64,000 nucleotides of DNA from positions 806,001 to 870,000 of the forward strand of contig CAVZAF010000002.1 in the NCBI GenBank assembly GCA_963773315.1, read 5' to 3'. Under the pieces are notes generated by a model. It had not been told where the DNA came from. It saw only the letters and a program-made list of their open reading frames with translations, and made no database searches. This document shows positions 16,875 to 24,728 of the stretch, in pieces (within the stretch, counting starts at the first letter, position 1; the number at the start of each line of letters is the position of its first letter). The stretch comes from DATKAS01 sp963773315. Its GTDB lineage: Bacteria > Actinomycetota > Acidimicrobiia > Acidimicrobiales > DATKAS01. The translations under genes and the position numbers were made by a program.

Positions 16875-17986
16875 CCGCCGAGCGCCCGCAACCGCGACAG
16901 CACCGCCGGCAACGCGTCGAGGAGCGCGTCGATGTCCGCGTCGGTCGTCGACCAACCAACCGAGATCCGCAGTGACCGCTCGGCGTCGACGCCCATCGCG
17001 GCGAGCACCGGCGACGGCTCGATCGTCTCGCTCGCGCACGAGCTGCCCGAGTGCACCGCGATGCCCGCTTGGTCGAGGCCGAGCAGCACGGCCTGCGGCT
17101 CGACGCCCGCGATGCCGAGGCACACGATGTGAGGAAGCCGTAGCGATGCGTCGCCGTAGAACGTGACGCCTTCCATCGACGAGGCGGCCTCGATCACCCG
17201 ATGGGTGAGCCGGCGCGCCGCCCGCGCCTCGGCATCGAGCGTGGCTGCGACTGAACGCGCGACGGCTCCCCACCCGAGGATCGCGGGCACGTTCTCGAAG
17301 CCGGCCCGGCGGGCCCGTTCCTGATCGCCACCGAGCAGCAGTGAGCGCAGTCGGAGTCCGCGTCGCACGACGAGCGCCCCGACACCGGCTGGCCCGCCCA
17401 TCTTGTGGGCGCTGACCGACATCAGGTCGACGCCCACGTCGTCGAACGCGACAAGGGCATGCCCGGCCGCCTGGGCCGCGTCGACGTGCAGCAGCACCCC
17501 ACGGTCGCGGCACAGCTGTGCCACCTCGAAGACTGGCTGCAGCGTGCCGACCTCGTGGTTGCCCCACTGCAGGTGCACGAGCGCGGTGTCGGCTCGGATC
17601 GCGGCGGCGATCGCGTCGACGCGCACATGGCCGCGCTGGTCGCATCCGACCGGCGTCACCTCCGCGCTGTGGGCGCGAGCCTCGAGCCGCACCGCGCTGT
17701 GCTCCACCTCCGGCACGATCATGTGCGCGCCTCGCTCCGCGGCACCCCATGTCGCAGCCGCGATCGCCTCGGTCGCTCCGCTCGTGAACACGACCTCGCG
17801 GTTTCGGGCTCCGAGGAGCTCGGCGACGGCGTCACGCGCGTCCTCGACGGCGACTCGGGCGGCGTGGCCCTCGGTGTGCATCCGTGCGGGGTCAGCCGCC
17901 AGGGGTGACTGCATCCACTCGACCATCGCCTCGATGGCCTCGGGCCGGGTCGGCGAGGTCGATGCGTGGTCGAGGTAGTGGCGCAC
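16859..17986 (-). CDS. Cysteine desulfurase (NifS/IscS class V aminotransferase)
   Basis: 375 residues. YLDHASTSPTRPEA at the start, TSGATEAIAAA near residue 70, QWGNHEVGTLQP near 140, the PLP lysine in SAHKMGGPAG near 195 and the catalytic cysteine in HSGSSCASE near 315. It removes sulfur from cysteine for iron-sulfur clusters or thio-modification. The short SGSSCAS loop is of the NifS/IscS (group I) type. It follows a SufR-like regulator gene by 11 bases on the same strand, so the two are probably one operon. Confidence 0.88.
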   Translation of the reverse strand: MRHYLDHASTSPTRPEAIEAMVEWMQSPLAADPARMHTEGHAARVAVEDARDAVAELLGARNREVVFTSGATEAIAAATWGAAERGAHMIVPEVEHSAVRLEARAHSAEVTPVGCDQRGHVRVDAIAAAIRADTALVHLQWGNHEVGTLQPVFEVAQLCRDRGVLLHVDAAQAAGHALVAFDDVGVDLMSVSAHKMGGPAGVGALVVRRGLRLRSLLLGGDQERARRAGFENVPAILGWGAVARSVAATLDAEARAARRLTHRVIEAASSMEGVTFYGDASLRLPHIVCLGIAGVEPQAVLLGLDQAGIAVHSGSSCASETIEPSPVLAAMGVDAERSLRISVGWSTTDADIDALLDALPAVLSRLRALGGQSPQ

Positions 17987-17997
17987 TCAGGACGCGC

Positions 17998-18732
17998 TCA
18001 GAAGGCAGTGACGCAGACGTCGTCGCCGCGGGGGAGGGACGACTCGAGCTCGGGGTCGGTGTCCCCGTAGAGGGTCTCGAGCATCCCCTTCACCATGCCC
18101 CGGTCGACTGCGCAGATCACCGGGTGCTCGATCGCGGCGGCGCCGAACGGGCAGTGGTTGGACACGATGCGGAGCTCGCCGCCCTTGCGTTCGGCGTGGG
18201 CCGCGAAGCCGTGCGCGGTGAGAGCGTCGGCGACCGCGTGGAGCGCCGCCCGGAACGAGCGCTGGCCTCCCTCGCCGGCCATCGCCTGGGCCATCACGCG
18301 GCCGTACTCCATCCCGACCTCCTCGGCCATCTGCTGGGCCTGGTCGGGAGGAAGGAGCGCGAGTGCGCGGCCGAGCAACGTCAGGACGACATCGTCGGTG
18401 CCGACGGGGACGTCGAGCGACACCTCCGTCGTCGACGTGCGGTAGTGCTTCGACGGGCGACCGGCACCGCCGTGCTCACCCCGCTCGACGACGACGTCGA
18501 GGTAGCCGCCGGCCGCGAGCTTGTCGAGATGGTGGCGAGCGACGTTCGGGTGGAGCTCGAAGCGCTCGGCGACCTGTGCAGCGGTGACACCACGCTCGTG
18601 CTCGTGAGCGAAGAGGTAGATCTCGCGGCGCGTCGGATCGCCGAACGCGCTCGTGATCGCGGTGACCACCGCGGAGAACTGTCCCGGCGTGAGCGGGGAA
18701 GTGCCCGGAGAGGTGGTGGCCGACGAGTCCAC
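17998..18732 (-). CDS. SufR-like iron-sulfur sensing transcriptional repressor
   Basis: 244 residues from a GTG at 18732, with a TAGAAT box six bases upstream (leaderless). The N-terminal winged helix-turn-helix (FGDPTRREIYLFAHEHERGV, ELHPNVARHHLDKLAAGGYL) is of the ArsR/DeoR-like SufR type. The C-terminal half has cysteines in SNHCPFG, PVICAVDRG and DDVCVTAF, spaced as in SufR proteins that bind a [4Fe-4S] cluster. Neighbours are a cysteine desulfurase and Mrp, so control of cluster assembly in response to iron or oxygen is likely. A weak inverted repeat (CTAC, eight bases, GTAG) at 18742-18757 in the divergent promoter region could be its operator. Confidence 0.78.
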   Translation of the reverse strand: MDSSATTSPGTSPLTPGQFSAVVTAITSAFGDPTRREIYLFAHEHERGVTAAQVAERFELHPNVARHHLDKLAAGGYLDVVVERGEHGGAGRPSKHYRTSTTEVSLDVPVGTDDVVLTLLGRALALLPPDQAQQMAEEVGMEYGRVMAQAMAGEGGQRSFRAALHAVADALTAHGFAAHAERKGGELRIVSNHCPFGAAAIEHPVICAVDRGMVKGMLETLYGDTDPELESSLPRGDDVCVTAF

Positions 18733-18787
18733 GCCGGTATTCTACCTATCCGCGTAGTGCAAATCCGTTGCGACCCGGAGCCGCTGC

Positions 18788-19927
18788 ATGCCCACGTACG
18801 AGCAGGTCATCGAGGCGCTCCAACCCGTCCAAGATCCCGAGCTGCATCGGTCGATCGTCGACCTGGGCATGGTGCGCAACGTCACGATCGACGACGGCAA
18901 CGTGGGTGTGCTGGTGGCTCTCACGGTGGCCGGGTGCCCCCTTCGCGCCGAGATCACGAACCGCGTCGAGGGTGCAGTGCGCGGGCTGGCCGGGGTGTCG
19001 TCGGTCAGCCTCGACTTCACCGTGATGACCGACGACCAGCGCGCTGAGCTCCGCGAGCGCCTGCACGGCGATGCGGCCGCGACGGCGGGCTCGCAGCCGG
19101 CACACGGGCACGCGCAGGGCCGGGCGATCCCGTTCGCCGATCCCGAGTCGCGCACCCGGTGCCTGCTCATCGCGTCCGGCAAGGGCGGGGTGGGGAAGTC
19201 GTCCGTGACCACGAACCTCGCCGTCGCGCTCGCGCAGCGAGGCCACTCGGTGGGCATCATCGACGCCGACGTCTACGGCTTCTCGATCCCCCGGATGCTC
19301 GGCACTGACCGCGATCCGGTCGTGCTCGACCAGATGCTCTTGCCGCCCGAGGCGTGGGGCGTCCGCTGCATCTCGATGGGCTACTTCGCCGAGGAGGATC
19401 AGCCGGTCATCTGGCGCGGCCCGATGTTGCACAAGGCGCTCGAGCAGTTCCTCACCGACGTCTACTGGGACGAACCCGACTTCTTGCTGCTCGACCTTCC
19501 CCCCGGTACCGGCGACGTCTCACTCTCTCTGTCGCAGTACCTGCCGAGGGCTGAGGTCTATGTCGTGACCACGCCACAGCCTGCGGCCCAGACGGTCGCA
19601 CAGCGCGCCGGTCTCATGGCCGAGAAGGTGCACCTCGACGTCAAGGGTGTCATCGAGAACATGGCGTGGTTCACAGGCGACGACGGCAAGCGATACGAGC
19701 TGTTCGGCAGCGGAGGAGGCACCCTGCTCGCCGAGCGTCTCGGAGCCCCCCTCCTCGGTCAGGTGCCGTTCGTTCCCGCTCTCCGCGAGGGAGGCGACGA
19801 CGGCCGGCCGATCACCGCGGTCGAGCCCGAGAGCGAGGCCGCACAGGTGTTTCGCTCGATGGCCGAGCGCATCGCCGTCGAGCTCGCTCCCACGCGCAAG
19901 TACCGGCGCGAGCTCAAGATCATCTGA
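18788..19927 (+). CDS. Mrp/NBP35 (ApbC) family iron-sulfur carrier ATPase
   Basis: 379 residues. N-terminal MIP18/DUF59 domain (residues 1-85, with VQDPELHRSIVDLGMVRNV), His/Gln linker, then a deviant Walker A P-loop SGKGGVGKSSVTTNLAVALA near residue 125, DADVYGFSIPRML near 157 and DLPPGTGDVSLSL near 238. These proteins carry and transfer iron-sulfur clusters in the cytoplasm. The usual CxxC motif is not seen in the C-terminal part (the expected ENMAxFxC site reads ENMAWFTGDD), which is noteworthy. It is divergent from the SufR-like gene. Confidence 0.9.
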   Translation: MPTYEQVIEALQPVQDPELHRSIVDLGMVRNVTIDDGNVGVLVALTVAGCPLRAEITNRVEGAVRGLAGVSSVSLDFTVMTDDQRAELRERLHGDAAATAGSQPAHGHAQGRAIPFADPESRTRCLLIASGKGGVGKSSVTTNLAVALAQRGHSVGIIDADVYGFSIPRMLGTDRDPVVLDQMLLPPEAWGVRCISMGYFAEEDQPVIWRGPMLHKALEQFLTDVYWDEPDFLLLDLPPGTGDVSLSLSQYLPRAEVYVVTTPQPAAQTVAQRAGLMAEKVHLDVKGVIENMAWFTGDDGKRYELFGSGGGTLLAERLGAPLLGQVPFVPALREGGDDGRPITAVEPESEAAQVFRSMAERIAVELAPTRKYRRELKII

Positions 19928-19934
19928 AACGCGC

Positions 19935-19955
19935 GGGTGTCTCGCAGAGACACCC
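19935..19955 (+). terminator. Perfect hairpin after the Mrp gene
   Basis: GGGTGTCTC, loop GCA, GAGACACCC: a nine-pair stem starting eight bases after the stop codon. There is no T-run, as is usual in GC-rich Actinobacteria. It separates mrp from the oxidoreductase/cytochrome b operon. Confidence 0.65.
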
Positions 19956-20000
19956 CTGCGTGACGTCCGCGCGGTCGAGATGAAACGTATGGTCGGATCG

Positions 20001-20735
20001 ATGGCCGACACGGACCGAGTCGGGGCAGAACCCGAGGGCACGCCGATCGGTCGTCGCGTCTTCATCGGCATGCTCGGGCTCGGCGCGGCGGGGATCGTGT
20101 GGGGAGCCAAGGTGCAGTCGGGCATGGAACGGCTGCTCCGTCCGATCACCCTCAACGACCGCACGGGCCTCACTGCGTTCCTGCCGACCTCGGGCCGCTT
20201 CCGGATCTACTCGATCACCGGGTCGTTGCCTTCAGAGAGCGAGACCGCGTACCGGCTCACCGTCGACGGGCTCGTCGACAAGCCGACGACGTTCACCCTC
20301 GCGGACCTCCGCGCGCTTCCGCAGACCGACCTCGTGCGCGACTTCCAGTGCGTCACCGGATGGCGCGTGCCCGACGTGCCATGGCGCGGCGTGAAGGTGT
20401 CCGACGTCCTCGATCGCGTCGGTGTGCAGTCGACCGCCAGCTACCTCCGCATCACGTCGTTCGACGGGGCGTACACCGAGAGCCTCTCTCTCGATCAGGC
20501 TCGCCGTCCCGACGTGATCGTGGCTCACACGATGCAGGGCAGCACGGTCACGCGCGAGCACGGCGGTCCCGTCCGCCTCTACGTCGCGCCGATGTACGGC
20601 TACAAGTCGCTCAAGTGGCTCGATCACATCGAAGTCGTGGACGAGCTCGACCCGGGCTACTGGGAGCAGTACGGGTACGACATCGACGGGTGGGTGGGCA
20701 AGAGCAATGGCCGCCACGACGACCCGACGGGCTGA
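20001..20735 (+). CDS. Membrane-associated molybdopterin oxidoreductase
   Basis: 244 residues from the ATG at 20001; an earlier in-frame ATG at 19980 would add seven residues. GRRVFIGMLGLGAAGIVWG near the N-terminus has an RR pair before a hydrophobic run and may be a Tat signal anchor. The oxidoreductase molybdopterin domain includes DFQCVTGWRVPDVPWRGVKV with the probable Mo-ligand cysteine, REHGGPVRLYVAPMYGYKSLKWL and YWEQYGYDIDGW. It overlaps the following cytochrome b gene by 29 bases, so the two likely form an extracytoplasmic enzyme with a membrane electron acceptor, like MsrP/MsrQ or SorA-type systems. Substrate unknown. Confidence 0.85.
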   Translation: MADTDRVGAEPEGTPIGRRVFIGMLGLGAAGIVWGAKVQSGMERLLRPITLNDRTGLTAFLPTSGRFRIYSITGSLPSESETAYRLTVDGLVDKPTTFTLADLRALPQTDLVRDFQCVTGWRVPDVPWRGVKVSDVLDRVGVQSTASYLRITSFDGAYTESLSLDQARRPDVIVAHTMQGSTVTREHGGPVRLYVAPMYGYKSLKWLDHIEVVDELDPGYWEQYGYDIDGWVGKSNGRHDDPTG

Positions 20736-21396
20736 GCCGGCTCGCGGACTCCCGCGATTCGGTCGAGCGGAGCGGGCGGTCCACTGGACCAACGCCGTCC
20801 TCATGATCACGATGCTCGTCACCGGGTCGTTCCTCTACTTCGGTCCGCTCTCCGCGCTCGTCGGGCGCCGCGAGACGATCAAGACGATCCACGTGTACTG
20901 CGGGCTGATGCTTCCGATCCCCGTGCTGCTCGGCTTGCTGAGCCGTCGCTTTCGAGCCGACGGTCGTCGCCTCGGGCGCCTCGACGACGAGGACTGGAAG
21001 TGGTTGAAGTCGTGGGGACGCAGAGGGCGAGTCGCGAAGTTCAACGCGGGCCAGAAGCTCAACGCGGCGTTCGTGGCGGGTGCGATCCCGGTGATGCTGG
21101 CGACCGGCTCGATCATGCGTTGGTTCAAGCCGTTCCCGCTGTCGTGGCGGACAGGTGCCACATTCGTGCACGACTGGGTCTTCCTCGCGCTCCTCGTCGT
21201 CGTGATCGGGCACATCGCCAAGGCGCTCGCGGACCCGACCGCGCTCAAGGGGATGATCTCGGGCCAGGTGTCCCGTGGCTGGGCCCGAAGCAACCGGCCC
21301 CGCTGGCTCGACGAGCTCGATGGGCTCGAGGATGGTTCAGTGCTCGAGGAGGAGGCGACGCTCGGTCAGGACTCCGAGCCCGCGCCGATAGAGTGA
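20707..21396 (+). CDS. Cytochrome b/b6-type membrane subunit (formate dehydrogenase gamma-like)
   Basis: 229 residues with four membrane helices. RAERAVHWTNAVLMITMLVTG has the first heme histidine, KTIHVYCGLMLPIPVLLG a second, and TGATFVHDWVFLALLVVVIGHIAKAL two more. This matches di-heme cytochrome b561 subunits that pass electrons between the quinone pool and a partner oxidoreductase. The partner is encoded just upstream with overlapping genes. The acidic C-terminal tail is cytoplasmic. Confidence 0.83.
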   Translation: MAATTTRRAEPARGLPRFGRAERAVHWTNAVLMITMLVTGSFLYFGPLSALVGRRETIKTIHVYCGLMLPIPVLLGLLSRRFRADGRRLGRLDDEDWKWLKSWGRRGRVAKFNAGQKLNAAFVAGAIPVMLATGSIMRWFKPFPLSWRTGATFVHDWVFLALLVVVIGHIAKALADPTALKGMISGQVSRGWARSNRPRWLDELDGLEDGSVLEEEATLGQDSEPAPIE

Positions 21397-21402
21397 CGCG
21401 CC

Positions 21403-21636
21403 GTGGACATCCGGATCGGCGTCACCCATGCACCGCGCGAGATCAACATCGAGATGGGCGACGAGACCGATCGTGAGAGCCTGAAGTCACAGGTCGCCGC
21501 GGCGCTGTCCGACGACGATGCGGTGCTGTGGCTCACCGATCGCCGAGGCCGCGACATCGGCATCCCCTCCGAGCGGATCGCGTACATCGAGATCGGCGCG
21601 CCGAACGACGACCGCAAGATCGGGTTCGGCGGCTGA
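21403..21636 (+). CDS. DUF3107 family protein
   Basis: 77 residues from a GTG at 21403; a TAGAGT box eight bases upstream. IRIGVTHAPREINIEM, then a helix (DRESLKSQVAAAL) and LTDRRGRDIGIPSERIAYIEIG with the conserved C-terminal KIGFG match DUF3107, a small actinobacterial family without known function. It precedes the two ArsA-like ATPases, an association seen in other Actinobacteria. Confidence 0.88.
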   Translation: MDIRIGVTHAPREINIEMGDETDRESLKSQVAAALSDDDAVLWLTDRRGRDIGIPSERIAYIEIGAPNDDRKIGFGG

Positions 21637-21685
21637 CGAGCGGTCGGTAGGCGAAGGGACGCCGGGGCGTTCCCGGGGGAGCACG

Positions 21686-22636
21686 GTGGGCGTCGACCTC
21701 CTCGATCGCAAGCTCCTCTTCGTCACGGGGAAGGGCGGCGTTGGCAAGACGTCCGTGGCAGCGGCCCTCGGGCTGCTCGCGGCGAGCCACGGCAAGCGCA
21801 GCCTCGTCTGCGAGGTCGACGCGAAGGGCGATCTCGCATTCGCGTTCGAGGCCGACCGCCTCCGCTTCAAGCCCCGCGAGGTGCAGCCGAGCCTCTGGGC
21901 GATGGCGATGGACACCGAGCAGTCATTGCGGGAGTACCTGCACCTGCAGATGCACCTGCCTCTCGTCGGTCGCATCGGACCGCTCGCCCGAAGCCTCGAC
22001 TTCGTGGCGAGCGCGGCGCCGGGGGTGAAGGAGATCCTCACCGTCGGCAAGCTGACCTACGAGGTGCGCCGCGAGAGCTTCGACATCGTCATCGTCGACG
22101 CCGAGGCCTCCGGTCACATCGTGGCGCAGCTCGCGGCGCCCGAGACGATCGCCGGGCTCGTGCAGGTCGGCGTCGTGCGCGATCAGACCCGATGGATGCT
22201 CGACATCCTGAACGACCCGGCGCGCACGGGCGTCATCATCGTGACGAACCCGGCGGAGATGCCGGTCACCGAGGCGATCGAGCTCGCTGGCGCATTGCGC
22301 GAGAAGACCTCGGTCGACCTCGCCGCCGTCGTCGTCAACCGGGTGCTGCCCGAGCTGTTCGGGCGAGGCGAGGAAGCGCTGTTCGAGCGTCTCCGTGAAC
22401 CGGGCGCCGAGGCGGCGCTCGTCGGAGAAGTCGGAGCTGCGGCGCCGCGCGTGCTCGACGCCGCCGAGCTCGCGGTGCGACTGCGCCGAACCGGCGCGGC
22501 CCATCTCGCGACCCTGCGCGAAGAGCTCGCGCCTGCCGCGCACTACCTCTACGTGCCCGAGCTGTTCGCCCGAGCGAAGGGCCTCCGGGCCACGAAGCAG
22601 ATCGCCGAAGCGCTCGGCGAGGAGCTCGGGTTCTGA
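21686..22636 (+). CDS. ArsA/GET3-like ATPase, first of a pair
   Basis: 316 residues from a GTG at 21686. Deviant Walker A TGKGGVGKTSVAAALG near residue 14, DAKGDLAFAFE near 45, switch-like DAEASGHIVAQLA near 135 and TNPAEMPVTEAIE near 190. A single ATPase half, unlike the two-domain ArsA. No arsenite-binding CxxC cluster is visible, so arsenic transport is unlikely. The C-terminus is short. Its stop overlaps the start of the second ATPase (TGATG), so a heterodimer is probable, as proposed for mycobacterial Rv3679/Rv3680. Confidence 0.85.
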   Translation: MGVDLLDRKLLFVTGKGGVGKTSVAAALGLLAASHGKRSLVCEVDAKGDLAFAFEADRLRFKPREVQPSLWAMAMDTEQSLREYLHLQMHLPLVGRIGPLARSLDFVASAAPGVKEILTVGKLTYEVRRESFDIVIVDAEASGHIVAQLAAPETIAGLVQVGVVRDQTRWMLDILNDPARTGVIIVTNPAEMPVTEAIELAGALREKTSVDLAAVVVNRVLPELFGRGEEALFERLREPGAEAALVGEVGAAAPRVLDAAELAVRLRRTGAAHLATLREELAPAAHYLYVPELFARAKGLRATKQIAEALGEELGF

Positions 22637-23823
22637 TGGCGCGGTCGGTCGCTCCGTCGGGCTCGCTCGATGCGCTGCTCGCGGCGAAGGAGATCGTCGT
22701 CACGTGCGGCTCGGGTGGAGTCGGAAAGACCACGACCGCGGCGGCCGCCGCCGCAATGGCGGCTGCGCAGCTCGGCGGACGGGTCCTCGTTCTCACCGTT
22801 GACCCCGCACGCCGCCTCGCGAACGCGCTCGGGCTCGAGACGTTCGGCAACGTCGAGCGGCGCGTCGACGACAGCGCGTTCGCGGCTGCCGGCGTCGTCC
22901 CCCGCGGCGAGCTCTGGGTCGCGATGCTCGACACGAAGCAGTCGTGGGACGACCTCGTGCGCCGGCACGCGCCCGACGACGCGACCCGAGACGCGATCCT
23001 CGCCAACCCGCTCTACGAGAACATCACCACTCGCTTCGTGCACAGCCACGACTACATCGCGATGGAGCGGCTGTACGACATCCATGCGACGGGGGCCTAC
23101 GACCTCCTCGTCGTCGACACGCCTCCCTCGCGCAACGCGCTCGACTTCCTCGACGCGCCGGCCCGCATGGCCGAGTTCTTCAGCAGTCGCCTCTTGCGAT
23201 GGCTGACCGTGCCCTACCGGTCTCGGGTGATGACCGCGGCCTCGAGGCCCTTCTACCAGCTCGCCGACCGCATCCTCGGCTCGCAGTTCCTCCAAGACAT
23301 CGCCGAGTTCTTCATCCTCTTCCAGACGATGCACGACGGGTTCGTCGAGCGTGCGCGCGCCGTGCAACGCGTGCTCTCCGACACCCGCACCACGTTCGTC
23401 GTCGTGAGCACGCTCGAGCCGTCCCCGCTCCACGAGGCCGAGTTCTTCATCGACGCCCTCCGTGATCGCAAGCTGCATCTCGGTGCAGTGGTCCTGAACA
23501 AGGTGCTCCCCAGCTATCTGCGCGACCCTGCCGTCGCTCGTGCCGCCGCAGCGATGGCGACGCGGGCAGAGCCGCTCGGCGCCGCGCTCGCTCCCGAAGT
23601 TGGCAGCCCGGCGGAGGACGTGGCCCGCCTGCTCGAGAACGTCGCGGCGAGCTTCCACGACTATTCCCTCACCGCTGCCCGCGAGGCGGAGCAGCGCGGG
23701 GAGCTGTCGAGCTCGCCCGAGGTCATCGTGTCGGTGCCTCAGCTCGGCAACGACCTCACCGACCTGACGAGCGTCCTCGACCTCGGCCGCTACCTCTGGG
23801 GCTCGCGCTCTGAAGTTGATTGA
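22636..23823 (+). CDS. ArsA/GET3-like ATPase, second of a pair
   Basis: 395 residues. Walker A CGSGGVGKTTTAAAAA near residue 26, LTVDPARRLANALGL near 55, DTPPSRNALDFLDAP near 158 and VSTLEPSPLHEAEFF near 260. It retains the longer helical region after the switch (residues 165-220) that GET3-type proteins use for substrate binding. It may work with the shorter partner encoded immediately upstream. In mycobacteria the homologous pair affects stress tolerance; here the role is unknown. Confidence 0.85.
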   Translation: MARSVAPSGSLDALLAAKEIVVTCGSGGVGKTTTAAAAAAMAAAQLGGRVLVLTVDPARRLANALGLETFGNVERRVDDSAFAAAGVVPRGELWVAMLDTKQSWDDLVRRHAPDDATRDAILANPLYENITTRFVHSHDYIAMERLYDIHATGAYDLLVVDTPPSRNALDFLDAPARMAEFFSSRLLRWLTVPYRSRVMTAASRPFYQLADRILGSQFLQDIAEFFILFQTMHDGFVERARAVQRVLSDTRTTFVVVSTLEPSPLHEAEFFIDALRDRKLHLGAVVLNKVLPSYLRDPAVARAAAAMATRAEPLGAALAPEVGSPAEDVARLLENVAASFHDYSLTAAREAEQRGELSSSPEVIVSVPQLGNDLTDLTSVLDLGRYLWGSRSEVD

Positions 23824-23915
23824 CCACTGTGCGCGCGCAGCACGGCGGATGTGGGTACAGTGGGCGGCAGCGGGTGCAGCGGGCGAAGAAGCAGCACCAA
23901 CTGAGGGAGGAAGTG

Positions 23916-24152
23916 ATGTCCTGGCTCAAGAAGGACAAGGCGGCGGCAGCACCGGCTGAGCCGGTCGAGGAAGCTCCTCCGCCCGCGCCGAAGATGATCT
24001 GGGGCAAGCCCACGCGCTGTCCCGAGTGCGGAGGCCCCGGCTTCCTCGAGCACATCGACCTCCGCAAGGGCGTCATGTACCAGCACGGCCGCGAGTGCGG
24101 GCACAAGTGGGAGATCAGCGAGGCCGAGATCCTCGCCTCGCAGGACGGCTAG
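23916..24152 (+). CDS. Small zinc-ribbon protein
   Basis: 78 residues from the ATG at 23916, chosen for the strong GGGAGG ribosome binding site six bases upstream. An Ala/Pro/Glu-rich head (AAAAPAEPVEEAPPPAPK) leads to one zinc ribbon: RCPECGGPGF and, 22 residues later, RECGHKW. It looks like an adaptor or accessory protein; a similar one often follows ArsA-like genes in related organisms. Unlike most first genes here it has a leader with a clear ribosome binding site. The stop overlaps that of the convergent methyltransferase by four bases. Confidence 0.75.
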   Translation: MSWLKKDKAAAAPAEPVEEAPPPAPKMIWGKPTRCPECGGPGFLEHIDLRKGVMYQHGRECGHKWEISEAEILASQDG

Positions 24153-24709
24153 ATCCGGGCGACAGCCGCCCATCCATAGGGATTCGTCCGCACCTCGACC
24201 TCCGCGAACCCCGCCGCGCGCAGGCGCCCCTCGAGCGACTCGGGGTCGACGGGGTTGTACGTGTCGTCCTCGTGGTGGGCCTTGAGCTCGTCGCTGCCCA
24301 GGCTGTCGCTGGCAACGAGCGCGGCGCCCGGCTTGAGCACGCGAGCGACCTCTGCGAAGAGGCGGTCTTGCAGCTCGGTCGTCGGGACGTGGTGCAACAT
24401 CGTGAAGCACGCGGCACCCGTGAATCGATCGTCGGGGTAGGGCAGCGCGGTGGCGTCGCCGAGCACGATCTCGACGTTGTCGGCCTGCGCGAAGCGCTCG
24501 GTCAGCATCGAGGCGAGCTGCTCGTCGATCTCGACCGAGGTGATGTGGCCGACCTTGTCGCAGAGCACATCGGTCGTCGCGCCGTAGCCAGGTCCGACCT
24601 CGAGCACGTCGTCGCCCAAGTCGATCTCACCAACGGCCCAGGGGAGGATGACGTCGCGCATCATCCCCCTCCACTCGTCACCGCCACACGCCTGGTGCGC
24701 TTCGTTCAT
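24149..24709 (-). CDS. Class I SAM-dependent methyltransferase
   Basis: 186 residues. DDVLEVGPGYGATTDVL near residue 35 is motif I, SVEIDEQLA motif II, IVLGDATALPYPDDRFTGAACF the acidic motif, and VLKPGAALVASDSLG the post-motif region. A methyltransferase-11 type domain without extra domains; substrate unknown. A TAGCCT box six bases before the ATG suggests leaderless expression. Confidence 0.82.
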   Translation of the reverse strand: MNEAHQACGGDEWRGMMRDVILPWAVGEIDLGDDVLEVGPGYGATTDVLCDKVGHITSVEIDEQLASMLTERFAQADNVEIVLGDATALPYPDDRFTGAACFTMLHHVPTTELQDRLFAEVARVLKPGAALVASDSLGSDELKAHHEDDTYNPVDPESLEGRLRAAGFAEVEVRTNPYGWAAVARI

Positions 24710-24728
24710 CGCGCCAGGCTAGGAGCGT

